This document shows, in pieces, positions 16,602-24,606 of a stretch of DNA of 33,558 nt. The stretch lies in the NCBI GenBank assembly GCA_964405975.1, contig CAYOPW010000028.1, forward strand, positions 1-33,558, in the 5' to 3' direction. The translations under genes were made by a program, and so were the position numbers. A model generated the notes under the pieces. The model ran no database searches. It had not been told where the DNA came from and saw only the letters and a program-made list of their open reading frames with translations. Each line of letters begins with the position of its first letter. The stretch's first letter is position 1. This DNA comes from Hyphomicrobium_A sp964405975 (GTDB taxonomy: Bacteria > Pseudomonadota > Alphaproteobacteria > Rhizobiales > Hyphomicrobiaceae).

Positions 16602-17021
16602 TCAGGGTACGGACTTAACTAATCCGTCGGCAATTTTGGCGCCTTCTGCCAGGAATCGGTTGATAGCGTTCTGGGCAGAGGGGCTGCACGTATTATAGGT
16701 GCGGCTATAGCTGCGGTAGCCGCGATTGAAGCTGCGCGTCAAACGCGCGCGCCGCAGTGCCGTGTAGCCTTCCGTCTTCATGATGTCTTGCATGTTCTGG
16801 CGCCATAACTGCCCCTCATCCGCACCACACAGCTCGCGCAGATAGTGAACGGCCCCGAGGATTTCGGAGAGGCGAAAGAGCTTCTCGTCATAGGGCTTGC
16901 TATCGGATTGAGCCGCATCTGCCATTGGTGTTACCGCCAGCAGCGCACACGTAATGAGAGCAACAGCGCTGCCTTTAAGCAGCGCGGCGCGCTTGCAGGT
17001 TTTGAAATGAATGTTCCTCAT
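16602..17021 (-). CDS. TIGR02301-like exported protein of unknown function
   Basis: About 139 residues. The N-terminal signal peptide (AALLKGSAVALITCALLAVTP, probable cleavage after ADA near residue 37) points to the periplasm. The mature part has LFRLSEILGAVHYLRELCGADEG, WRQNMQDIM, an Arg-rich segment with FNRGYRSYSRTYNTCSPSA, and a C-terminal helix. Two conserved-looking cysteines, one before the Arg-rich segment and one in NTCSPSA, could form a disulfide. This matches my memory of the TIGR02301 family, a single-copy protein of unknown function found in Rhizobiales. The ATG at 17021 gives a good signal peptide. It is divergent from the SRAP gene. Confidence 0.75.
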   Translation of the reverse strand: MRNIHFKTCKRAALLKGSAVALITCALLAVTPMADAAQSDSKPYDEKLFRLSEILGAVHYLRELCGADEGQLWRQNMQDIMKTEGYTALRRARLTRSFNRGYRSYSRTYNTCSPSAQNAINRFLAEGAKIADGLVKSVP

Positions 17022-17105
17022 TGCTGCTAACATTAACACCGATTCTGGCGTTCGCACGGCGCACCCACTTCTCTCAACGGTCCAGCGAAGCTACCCTCGG
17101 TCACC

Positions 17106-17789
17106 ATGTGTTCGCGCTATAGTCTCACCTCGCCGCCCGAAGCCGTACGCGACTACTTTCGCTACGACAACGAGGCGGTGTTCCCTGCCCGCTACAATAT
17201 TGCGCCATCGCAGCCTGTCGCCATCGTGCGCGATACCCACAATGGGGGCCGCGAACTGGCGCTCGTGCGCTGGGGACTTATTCCCTCGTGGGTCAAGGAC
17301 CCGCGTGAATTCAGGATGATGATCAACGCGCGCTCGGAGACGGCCGCTGAGAAGCCGTCCTTCCGCGCAGCCATGCGTCACCGGCGCTGCCTGGTCCCCA
17401 CAGATGGCTTTTATGAGTGGACAGGGGTTGCCGGCGCCAAACGGCCGCACCTGGTGCGCCCGCGTACCGGCGGGCCTATGGGCATGGCTGGCATTCATGA
17501 GCATTGGCAAGGCGCGGACGGCAGCGAGATGGAATCGATGGCCATTCTTACCACGGCGGCGAACCAGGCCATGTCAGCTATTCACGATCGTATGCCGGTC
17601 ATCATAGCGCCCGAACACTTCGATGCCTGGCTCGATTGCAGCTCGGGCTCGACAGAGGGCGTCATGGATTTGCTACATTCACCGCCGGAGGACTTTCTGC
17701 AGATTGTGGAGGTGAGCCGCAAGCTCAACAATCCACGCAATGAAGGACCCGAAGTGCAAGAACCCGTCTCCGATACGCCGTTGCTTTGA
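17106..17789 (+). CDS. SRAP domain protein (YedK/HMCES-like abasic site sensor)
   Basis: A 227-residue SOS response-associated peptidase family protein. The family covalently traps abasic sites in single-stranded DNA through the N-terminal cysteine. The protein begins Met-Cys, so removal of Met exposes catalytic Cys2. Other hallmarks are RYNIAPSQP, LALVRWGLIPSW, MINARSET, RCLVPTDGFYEW (catalytic Glu), and AIHDRMPVII (catalytic His). Length is typical. It lies alone, divergent from the TIGR02301-like gene and convergent with a flavoprotein oxidase. No LexA box was recognised upstream. Confidence 0.95.
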   Translation: MCSRYSLTSPPEAVRDYFRYDNEAVFPARYNIAPSQPVAIVRDTHNGGRELALVRWGLIPSWVKDPREFRMMINARSETAAEKPSFRAAMRHRRCLVPTDGFYEWTGVAGAKRPHLVRPRTGGPMGMAGIHEHWQGADGSEMESMAILTTAANQAMSAIHDRMPVIIAPEHFDAWLDCSSGSTEGVMDLLHSPPEDFLQIVEVSRKLNNPRNEGPEVQEPVSDTPLL

Positions 17790-17816
17790 ACAGATCAGGC
17801 GCGGCTTCCAAATGTC

Positions 17817-19259
17817 TTAGAGCAGTTTTCCCGGATTGAGGATGCCTTTTGGGTCGAGCGTGGACTTCAAGGCGCGCATGATCTCAAGCTCGACTGGACT
17901 TTTGAATTTCTCCAAGTCACCACGCTTCATGCGACCAATGCCATGCTCAGCGGAGATGGAACCGCCCATCCTCGAGACAAGCCCGTGCACCGCTGCTGCC
18001 ATGCGATCCCACAACGCGAGATAGCGGGCTTTTTCCATATGGGCCGGTTGCGTGACGTTGTAGTGCACGTTGCCGTCGCCAAAGTGTCCAAACACGACAG
18101 GCCGCGCGCCGGGGCAAACGGCTTCAACAACGGTTGCCGCGCGCGTGAGAAACTCCGGTATGAGTGGGACCGGCACGGAGATGTCGTGTTTGATGCTACC
18201 GCCTTCCGGTTTCTGCGCTTCCGATGCTGTATCGCGCAGCCGCCACAACGATTTGGTCTGTGCCAGTGAGCTAGCGATAACGGCATCTGTGACGAAGCCC
18301 TTTTCCGCGGCTTCGGCCAGGAGGCGTTGCAAAGTGGCGGCCGCAGCCCCATCCATCTCTGCTCCGGACACTTCGATCAGCACATACCATGGCGCTTTGA
18401 CTTTCAAGGGCAGCTTGGTGTCGGGTACATGCTGCAGGACGAGTTCGATGGTGAAGCGGCTCATGAACTCGAACGCCGTCAGTCCGGAGTGCGCGCGTTC
18501 CTCTGCAAGCCGGAACAACCCAAGCGCAGATTCTATTTCGGGCAGTGCCACGAACGCGGTGGCTTTCTCTGCTGGCTTTGGAAACAGCTTCAAAGCTGCG
18601 GCCGTAATGATGCCAAGCGTTCCCTCAGACCCGATAAAGAGATCTCGCAAGTCGTAACCTGTGTTGTCCTTCTTTAGGGTTTTGAGGCCGTTCCAGATGC
18701 GCCCATCGGCCAGCACCACTTCCAGTCCGAGCGTGAGATTGCGGGCATTGCCATAGGCCAACACATCAACACCGCCCGCATTGGTCGCCAGGACGCCGCC
18801 GATCTGGCAACTCCCCTCCGAAGGGAGGCTCAAAGGGAACTTGCGCCCGTGCTTATCCGCCGTGGCGTGCGCCTCCGCGAGCGTCATGCCAGCCTCAACG
18901 ATCATGGCGGTGCCGGCGGCATCGACTGAACGAATGCTTTTCAGCCGCGAAACGGAAAGCACAATCTCCGCACCCGTCTCGGAGGGAATCTGCCCACCAA
19001 CCAGCCCCGTATTGCCGGCCTGCGGTACGACGCCGACGCTGGCCTCGTTTGCTGTTTTCATGATTTGCGCGACCTGCTCGGTCGTGCCTGGGCGCAGCAC
19101 CATCGCGGCCCGGCCGACATAGCGATCTCGCCACTCGCGCAGGTAGGAACCTTGCTGCTCAGGATCCGACAGCGCGTGTTCGCGTCCGACGATGTCAGAA
19201 AAGCGCTTCAAGACGTCGGGCGGTACGGGGCGGCTGACAGGACGCTGCATCATCTCCAT
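17817..19259 (-). CDS. FAD-linked D-2-hydroxyacid dehydrogenase (D2HGDH/GlcD family)
   Basis: A 480-residue flavoprotein. The N-terminal PCMH-type FAD domain covers about residues 50-230: VLRPGTTEQVAQIM, PQAGNTGLVGGQIP, SEGSCQIGGVLATNAGG, GSEGTLGIITAAALKLFP. The C-terminal FAD-oxidase domain has HFGDGNVHYNV (metal/substrate His residues) and SAEHGIGRMK, and ends in DPKGILNPGK. This pattern fits D-2-hydroxyglutarate or D-lactate dehydrogenases; SISAEHGIGRMK and the length favour the D2HGDH-like side, but the substrate is not certain. Several in-frame ATGs cluster at 19250-19259, so the exact start is uncertain. Cytosolic, no signal peptide. It stands as a single gene. Confidence 0.9.
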   Translation of the reverse strand: MEMMQRPVSRPVPPDVLKRFSDIVGREHALSDPEQQGSYLREWRDRYVGRAAMVLRPGTTEQVAQIMKTANEASVGVVPQAGNTGLVGGQIPSETGAEIVLSVSRLKSIRSVDAAGTAMIVEAGMTLAEAHATADKHGRKFPLSLPSEGSCQIGGVLATNAGGVDVLAYGNARNLTLGLEVVLADGRIWNGLKTLKKDNTGYDLRDLFIGSEGTLGIITAAALKLFPKPAEKATAFVALPEIESALGLFRLAEERAHSGLTAFEFMSRFTIELVLQHVPDTKLPLKVKAPWYVLIEVSGAEMDGAAAATLQRLLAEAAEKGFVTDAVIASSLAQTKSLWRLRDTASEAQKPEGGSIKHDISVPVPLIPEFLTRAATVVEAVCPGARPVVFGHFGDGNVHYNVTQPAHMEKARYLALWDRMAAAVHGLVSRMGGSISAEHGIGRMKRGDLEKFKSPVELEIMRALKSTLDPKGILNPGKLL

Positions 19260-19418
19260 CGACGGGTAGGCGCGCGGCCAGGGAAACCCATAGGCTGGGC
19301 GCTGGTGCGAATGTGTTGCACAATTGCACGGTGCATTGTGAAACGGCCATGAATGCTTTGCGTTGCTTAAGAGCTCCCTTATAAATAAGTCGTGCGCTTT
19401 TGCACGTGGGGGGATCCA

Positions 19419-19586
19419 TTGCCACGGATTTTCGCGAGCTTTGCTTTGGCTTGCCTGTCTTTAATGACGGCCTATGCGATCTTGGCAGTGTGGCCGCCAA
19501 AGCGTGCGAAAACTGATGATGCCGCCATTGCCGTTGTTGTACCTAAGAACGTGCACGTTATTACTCGCGCCGATCCGGCGGACTGA
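19419..19586 (+). CDS. Possible small single-pass membrane protein
   Basis: A 55-residue frame starting at TTG 19419 with GGGGGGA four bases upstream. It begins PRIFASFALACLSLMTAYAILAVW, a clear hydrophobic helix, followed by a Lys/Arg-containing tail. The frame also opens at GTG 19392, but the purine run fits the TTG start. No family is recognised. It lies alone between the divergent flavoprotein dehydrogenase and the tsaC stop. The evidence is composition plus ribosome binding site only, so it may be spurious. Confidence 0.4.
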   Translation: MPRIFASFALACLSLMTAYAILAVWPPKRAKTDDAAIAVVVPKNVHVITRADPAD

Positions 19587-19612
19587 CGCATATCGCATCT
19601 CGTTTTCTGGTT

Positions 19613-20569
19613 TTATGACCGTGGCGCCGCAGCGCGGCGCAGCCGGTCATTGATGGCTTCGCCCAATCCTTGCTCAGGGATCGGCATGACGGCAATCCCT
19701 TTGGTGCCTGTCTGATCGAGTGCACGCAGCGCAGCAAAGAGGTTGGCCGCAGCTTCGATGAGGTCGCCTGTCGGGCTGAGATTGATCATTGGGCCGGCGG
19801 TGGTTGGTACGTCGCACCCGAACGCGAGTAACGCCTCCCCCTCGCGCACGTCGGTTGCGCCCAGCCGGACTTTTGCCTCCGGCGCGTAGTGACTTGCAAG
19901 TTGACCTGGCGAGAGGGGTTTGTCGCGAACATCGACGGCACGGCTCATGGTTCGACCGAGAACGGATTCGATCGTCTCGGCAGGCACGGCACCGGGGCGC
20001 AGCAAGACGGGCGCCTCACCGGTGGCGTCGACGATGGTTGACTCCAGCCCATGTGCTGTCGGGCCGCCATCGAGGATCAGCCCGACGCGCTCGCCAAGGT
20101 CCATCTGCACATGCTGAGCTTGCGTCGGGCTCACACGTCCCGATCTGTTGGCGGAAGGTGCAGCGAGAGGCCGCCCGGCAGCTTCGAGCAAAGCCTGCGC
20201 AATGGGATGGTCCGGCACGCGAATAGCGATTGTCTCAAGCCCGGCAGAAACCAGATCGCTAAGATCGGATTCGGCACGGCGTTTCAGTACCAACGTCAGC
20301 GGTCCCGGCCAAAACGCTTCGGCAAGGCGTAGCGCAAGAGAGGTAAATTCGGCGTGCGTTTTCGCGCCGGAAATGCTGGCAACATGTACGATTAAGGGAT
20401 TGAATCGCGGCCGCCCCTTTGCGTCGAAAATTGCGGCCACCGCCTTGCCATTGGTCGCATCGGCGCCGAGCCCGTAGACGGTCTCGGTTGGAAAGGCGAC
20501 CAGCCGCCCCTCGCGCACATGCTCTGCCGCGATGCGGATCGCCCCGTCGGTTGCCTTCACAATGGCCAT
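19613..20569 (-). CDS. tsaC: L-threonylcarbamoyladenylate synthase (Sua5-type)
   Basis: A 318-residue Sua5/YrdC protein. It makes threonylcarbamoyl-AMP from threonine, bicarbonate and ATP, the first step of tRNA t6A37 modification. The YrdC domain carries AFPTETVYGLGADA near residue 27, the KGRPRFNPLIVHV substrate-binding segment, and a PSANRSGRVSPT motif near 140. The length, with a C-terminal Sua5 domain after about residue 200 (LSPGQLASHYAPEA linker motif), shows the long form rather than the short TsaC. ATG 20569 is the only reasonable start. It is divergent from the unknown membrane protein at 20662. Confidence 0.94.
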   Translation of the reverse strand: MAIVKATDGAIRIAAEHVREGRLVAFPTETVYGLGADATNGKAVAAIFDAKGRPRFNPLIVHVASISGAKTHAEFTSLALRLAEAFWPGPLTLVLKRRAESDLSDLVSAGLETIAIRVPDHPIAQALLEAAGRPLAAPSANRSGRVSPTQAQHVQMDLGERVGLILDGGPTAHGLESTIVDATGEAPVLLRPGAVPAETIESVLGRTMSRAVDVRDKPLSPGQLASHYAPEAKVRLGATDVREGEALLAFGCDVPTTAGPMINLSPTGDLIEAAANLFAALRALDQTGTKGIAVMPIPEQGLGEAINDRLRRAAAPRS

Positions 20570-20661
20570 GCTCTTTGTGGATGCCTCATGCGATTACTCT
20601 GGCTGTCATAGCCGCTTGGGCTGAATTCTGTCCAAAGAGTGTGTAGGCTTCGCCCGGAAAC

Positions 20662-22197
20662 ATGGAAAACGGACGTATGCAGTCATTTGCCATACTTGGA
20701 TCTGCCGCCCTTCGCAGCGCGTTTGCCGCTGCGCTGTTAGCTGCATCCATTCCCGTTGCGCAAGCGAACTGGTTCTTGAAAATTGCGCGAGAGGCGGGAG
20801 AAGCCGGAACCAAGACCGCCAAGTCAGGCGTTGCTGTCCTCGATAGCGCGGCAGCCCACATCAAGGCGCTGCCGCTAACCGGCAAGGGTGCAGCCTTAGC
20901 AGCCCATGCAACTCCGGAGGGGCACTGGAAATTCGTCAACCGGGACGGGGAGGTATTTACGGCTGGGACGCCCGATGAGCTCAAACGCGCGGTGCCAATG
21001 CTGCTGCCGGAGAAAGCGGGCGACACTAAGCTGACAATCTACCTCACCGAAGACACCGTGTTCGATGAGCGCGCAATTTTGAAGACACTGCCCGCCGATG
21101 CAACGCTGCATGTAATGGTCGGCAAAGACAGCTTTCCTTTGGTGCGCCGCGCAGGCTCGGCCGGTGACACCCTCTTTGCCGAGGTGCGCCCCAACCTCAT
21201 TGTTGAGCTGTCCGACCAAAAGCTCTTCAACGAGGCCATTGCGCAGTTGGAACGTCCCTTGAACAGGTCGAACATTCGCACTCTTTCCCTCAAGCCTGGT
21301 GGCCCTCAAACGCTTTCGTCAGCACCGCGCCTGGAACCTGGAACTAAAAACGCGCTCGTCGATGCGATCGATCCGGCCAACCTCGACGACGCACTGTACT
21401 CGGTGCGCGGCCAGACGGTTCTCGTGACCGGCCGTGTCGAAGACAATCTTCTTTTCTTCCGCCCAGAGTCCGGACCGGAGCAGACCCTCAAGGTGCTCGA
21501 CCTGATCCGCGATGCGAAGAATGCCGACGTCAATCTCGTCATTCTGCGTTCGCAAGCGCCGCGTCAGCCGGGTGGACGCAACTGGCTGTGGCAGCGTATT
21601 TCCGTTGATGGGCTCGATGCTGCGGTGAAGCGGGCGACGCTCGGCGATTTTCTGGATGGGCTCGCGGCAAGTCGCGGGCAGTTTACCGTCACTGCGGCGC
21701 GCGAAGGCAGCGGCCGTGTCATTGTGCGCGCGACCCCAGCCGGCGCGGCTGCCCAGCCAATCACTGGTGTGGTGGGCGAATGGCTGAGTGTGGCCACGTC
21801 GCAGATCACCGGCAATGTCATCGTCGATGCGGTGGACGTGCACGGTCGCGATGAGGCCCGTCAGAAGGAGCTTGATCGCCGCATCATTCCCTGGCTCCCG
21901 TGGGGTTATCAGGCGGCCTATCTGTGCGGACTGTTGGCGGGCCTCATTGGTTGGCCAGTCACGCGTGATTGGTGGCGGCGCATGTGGCCGGCTGAGCAGC
22001 GCGAAGAATATCGTGGCGTTGCAGGATACCGGGCGGCGCAAACTGTGCGCTTTCTGGCCTACCTCTTTGTTTTTCTGCCAATTTTCGGCGTGCCCGCACT
22101 TATCTTCTCGATGCTCCGATACGTTTGGTGGATATTGATGTTGCCGCTGCGCCTCTTGCGCAAGCATACCTCCGACGTTCAACCGAAGGCAGGATGA
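20662..22197 (+). CDS. Unknown exported protein with C-terminal membrane helices
   Basis: A 511-residue protein I do not recognise. It has a signal peptide (from MQSFAILGSAALRS, probable cleavage after AQA just before NWF near residue 36) and a long soluble, presumably periplasmic, region to about residue 405. That region contains TPEGHWKFVNRDGEVF, a LTIYLTEDTVFDERAIL segment, and NALVDAIDPANLDDALYSVRGQTVLVTG. Two or three hydrophobic stretches follow: AAYLCGLLAGLIGWPV near 415, and two close segments at about 455-495 with VRFLAYLFVFLPIFG. No catalytic motif is visible. ATG 20677 is an alternative start; neither has a strong Shine-Dalgarno. It ends 12 bases before the SDR gene, suggesting cotranscription. 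Confidence 0.85.
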   Translation: MENGRMQSFAILGSAALRSAFAAALLAASIPVAQANWFLKIAREAGEAGTKTAKSGVAVLDSAAAHIKALPLTGKGAALAAHATPEGHWKFVNRDGEVFTAGTPDELKRAVPMLLPEKAGDTKLTIYLTEDTVFDERAILKTLPADATLHVMVGKDSFPLVRRAGSAGDTLFAEVRPNLIVELSDQKLFNEAIAQLERPLNRSNIRTLSLKPGGPQTLSSAPRLEPGTKNALVDAIDPANLDDALYSVRGQTVLVTGRVEDNLLFFRPESGPEQTLKVLDLIRDAKNADVNLVILRSQAPRQPGGRNWLWQRISVDGLDAAVKRATLGDFLDGLAASRGQFTVTAAREGSGRVIVRATPAGAAAQPITGVVGEWLSVATSQITGNVIVDAVDVHGRDEARQKELDRRIIPWLPWGYQAAYLCGLLAGLIGWPVTRDWWRRMWPAEQREEYRGVAGYRAAQTVRFLAYLFVFLPIFGVPALIFSMLRYVWWILMLPLRLLRKHTSDVQPKAG

Positions 22198-22209
22198 GCT
22201 GCGGCATCG

Positions 22210-23103
22210 ATGGCGAACCTCAAAGGCAAGACGTTATTCATCACCGGAGCCAGCCGCGGTATCGGTCTCGCCATTGCACTTCGCGCTGCACGCGATGGCG
22301 CCAACGTTGCTATTGCGGCAAAGACACAAGAACCGCATCCCAAGCTTGAAGGCACGATAGAGACAGCCGCCCAGCAAGTTGAGCAGGCTGGAGGTAAGGC
22401 GCTGGCGCTCGCAGTTGACATTCGCTTCGAAGACCAGGTGCAAGATGCCATCGCAAGAACGGCGAAGACGTTCGGCGGCATCGATATCTGCGTGAATAAT
22501 GCCAGCGCCCTCTCGCTGAGCGCCATCGAAGAAACAACCCTCAAGCGTTTCGATCTCATGCTGGGGGTCAACACGCGCGGCACGTTCCTCGTTACCAAGA
22601 CCTGCTTGCCATATCTCAAGAAGGCGCCAAACCCGCATGTGCTCATGCTTTCGCCCCCGCTCGACCTCGCACCCAAATGGTTTGCCGGTCACGTAGCCTA
22701 CTCAATTGCCAAGTACGGCATGAGCTTGTGCGTGCTGGGTCTTGCAGAAGAGTTGAAAAGTGAAGGTATTGCGGTGAACGCATTATGGCCGCGCACGACG
22801 ATCGCCACGGCCGCAATTAGGAACGTCCTCGGCGGCGAGAAAGTCATTCGTATGAGCCGCACGCCCGACATCGTGGCGGACGCCGCACATCTCATCCTCC
22901 AGAAGCCGGCGAACGCCTTCACGGGCAACTTTCTGATTGACGATACGGTTTTGCATGAGATGGGCGGCATCACGAACTTCGCCGCATATAGCGTCGACCC
23001 GGCGATGCCGTTAGCGCCCGACTTTTTTGTGCCCGAGACGTGCCCGCCCCCGCCGGGTGTCTCAATTGCCCCTATTTCTGACCTATCCGCCCTAAGGATC
23101 TGA
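22210..23103 (+). CDS. HSDL2-like short-chain dehydrogenase/reductase
   Basis: A 297-residue SDR. The cofactor-binding TGASRGIG motif lies at residues 13-20, the NNAS structural motif near 98, and the catalytic Tyr-Lys pair in AYSIAKYGM near 170, with a Ser in VLMLSPPLDLAP. The SPPLDL...WF...AYSIAKYGMS run and VNALWPRTTIATAA resemble human HSDL2 closely, but the bacterial protein lacks the C-terminal SCP2 sterol-carrier domain. The C-terminus carries a proline-rich FVPETCPPPPGV. Its lipid-like or ketone substrate is unknown. It lies 12 bases downstream of the unknown membrane protein. Confidence 0.92.
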   Translation: MANLKGKTLFITGASRGIGLAIALRAARDGANVAIAAKTQEPHPKLEGTIETAAQQVEQAGGKALALAVDIRFEDQVQDAIARTAKTFGGIDICVNNASALSLSAIEETTLKRFDLMLGVNTRGTFLVTKTCLPYLKKAPNPHVLMLSPPLDLAPKWFAGHVAYSIAKYGMSLCVLGLAEELKSEGIAVNALWPRTTIATAAIRNVLGGEKVIRMSRTPDIVADAAHLILQKPANAFTGNFLIDDTVLHEMGGITNFAAYSVDPAMPLAPDFFVPETCPPPPGVSIAPISDLSALRI

Positions 23104-23177
23104 AGCCCTGGTTCTTTCAGCAGATCGCGCTAACATGCGGGAGCATGTGCCCAGATCGCTGACAGAATAAGCCCCTC

Positions 23178-24122
23178 ATGACGACGCTTCTCATCACGCA
23201 TCCCTGTTTTGTTGATCACGACACCGGCCCCGGCCATCCCGAGCGCGCTGATCGTATGCGCGCCATCGACAAGGTGCTGGCACATGACGTGTTCAAAGGT
23301 CTCAAGCGTGAGGAAGCGCCGCTTCGCGACGATGTCGAGGAGCAGATCAAGCTCGCCCACCCCGTCGAGTACCTGGAAAAGATTCGAACGGTTGCCGCGG
23401 GGCGGGTGAGCCACCCAACCCATCTTGATCCAGATACCGTCATTTCTGCGGGCTCATGGGAGGCGGCGCTGCGTGCGGTGGGCGCCGGGCTGCGGGCCGT
23501 CGACGCCGTGATGGCGGGCGATGCTGTTAACGCATTTTGTCAGGTGCGCCCGCCCGGTCACCATGCGGAGGATGACAAGGCTATGGGCTTTTGCCTGTTT
23601 TCCAACGCGGCAATCGCCAGTCATTATGCGCGCGCCAAGCACGGGGTCGAACGGGTGGCGGTGGTCGATTTCGATGTTCACCACGGCAACGGCACGCAGG
23701 ACATTTTCTGGTCGGAAAAGGATTTGTTTTATGGATCCACGCATCAGATGCCGCTCTACCCTGGCACGGGTGCGCTCAATGAAACGGGCGTGGGCAATGT
23801 GTTTAACGCACCGTTGCGTGCGGGCGATGGCGGGGAGGCGTTCCGCGATGCGTTTGAATCGCGCATTCTCCCGGCGCTTCATAACTTTGGCCCTGATCTC
23901 GTCGTGATTTCTGCTGGGTTTGATGCGCATGAGGCCGACCCGCTCGCCAACTTGCGCCTGGTCGAGGCCGATTTCATGTGGGCAACCGAAAATCTTGCAG
24001 CCATTGCCGCCGCGCACAGCAACGGACGCATCGTATCAATGTTGGAAGGCGGCTATGACTTGACGGCGCTGGCAAGATCGGTTGCGGTTCATGTCAAGAC
24101 GCTCATGGACGTGGGCGCATAA
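23178..24122 (+). CDS. Histone deacetylase family protein (class II-like)
   Basis: A 314-residue zinc amidohydrolase of the arginase/HDAC superfamily. Bacterial members deacetylate acetylpolyamines, lysine side chains or other acyl amides. Visible: HPERADRMRAI near residue 20, RPPGHHAED with the paired catalytic His128-His129, DFDVHHGNGTQD with zinc ligands Asp166 and His168, SAGFDAHEADPL with zinc Asp249, and LEGGYDL with the transition-state Tyr. All catalytic residues are present. The LEGGYDL ending and the length fit the class II-like group common in Rhizobiales, where it precedes xseB and dxs, as here. The natural substrate is not known. Confidence 0.94.
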   Translation: MTTLLITHPCFVDHDTGPGHPERADRMRAIDKVLAHDVFKGLKREEAPLRDDVEEQIKLAHPVEYLEKIRTVAAGRVSHPTHLDPDTVISAGSWEAALRAVGAGLRAVDAVMAGDAVNAFCQVRPPGHHAEDDKAMGFCLFSNAAIASHYARAKHGVERVAVVDFDVHHGNGTQDIFWSEKDLFYGSTHQMPLYPGTGALNETGVGNVFNAPLRAGDGGEAFRDAFESRILPALHNFGPDLVVISAGFDAHEADPLANLRLVEADFMWATENLAAIAAAHSNGRIVSMLEGGYDLTALARSVAVHVKTLMDVGA

Positions 24123-24154
24123 TTTGCTTATAGCGCGCCAAAACGGGGCGCATC

Positions 24155-24427
24155 GTGGATACGATTATGGCCAAGGCATCGCCGAGGAACGTAGATATCA
24201 AGGACATGAGCTTTGAGCGTGCGCTCAAAGAGCTGGAGACCATCGTTGGCCGGCTGGAGCGCGGGGACGTGGAGCTTGAGGAATCTATCGTGATCTACGA
24301 GCGCGGCGAGGCGCTTAAAGAGCACTGCAACCGGCTCTTGAAGCAGGCCGAAGCCAAGGTGGAAAAGCTCACCTTTAATGCTGACGGGGCGCCTACGGGC
24401 ACCGAACCCTTCGACCCGCAGAACTAA
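24155..24427 (+). CDS. xseB: Exodeoxyribonuclease VII small subunit
   Basis: A 90-residue (or 86-residue) XseB. Exo VII degrades single-stranded DNA from both ends; XseB subunits decorate the XseA coiled coil. The family core is clear: SFERALKELETIVGRLERGDVELEESIVIYERGEAL, followed by a helix ending in KVEKL. The start is either GTG 24155, with GGGG six bases upstream, or ATG 24167. It follows the HDAC-like gene by 32 bases and precedes dxs; the large subunit xseA is not in this window. Gene order HDAC-xseB-dxs is usual in related bacteria. Confidence 0.95.
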   Translation: MDTIMAKASPRNVDIKDMSFERALKELETIVGRLERGDVELEESIVIYERGEALKEHCNRLLKQAEAKVEKLTFNADGAPTGTEPFDPQN

Positions 24428-24606
24428 CCCGCCTCCTTGTCCACCGCTGCGCGCTTCCGCGTGTTGAACACGCTGCGAATGTTTGTCGCGCCGGGCCCTG
24501 CTTTGGCTCGTTGCGGCCATGACGAACGTGGCGGCTTGGTATGTTCCCTTGCGGAGGCACAACCGTCTGACATAAGAAGGAACAGATCACCAAAACGGAA
24601 AGCTCA

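Noticed and set aside
21319..22182. 287-codon minus-strand frame opposite the unknown membrane protein
   Set aside because: The plus frame has a signal peptide, membrane helices and a close downstream gene; the minus frame is His/Arg-rich shadow sequence.
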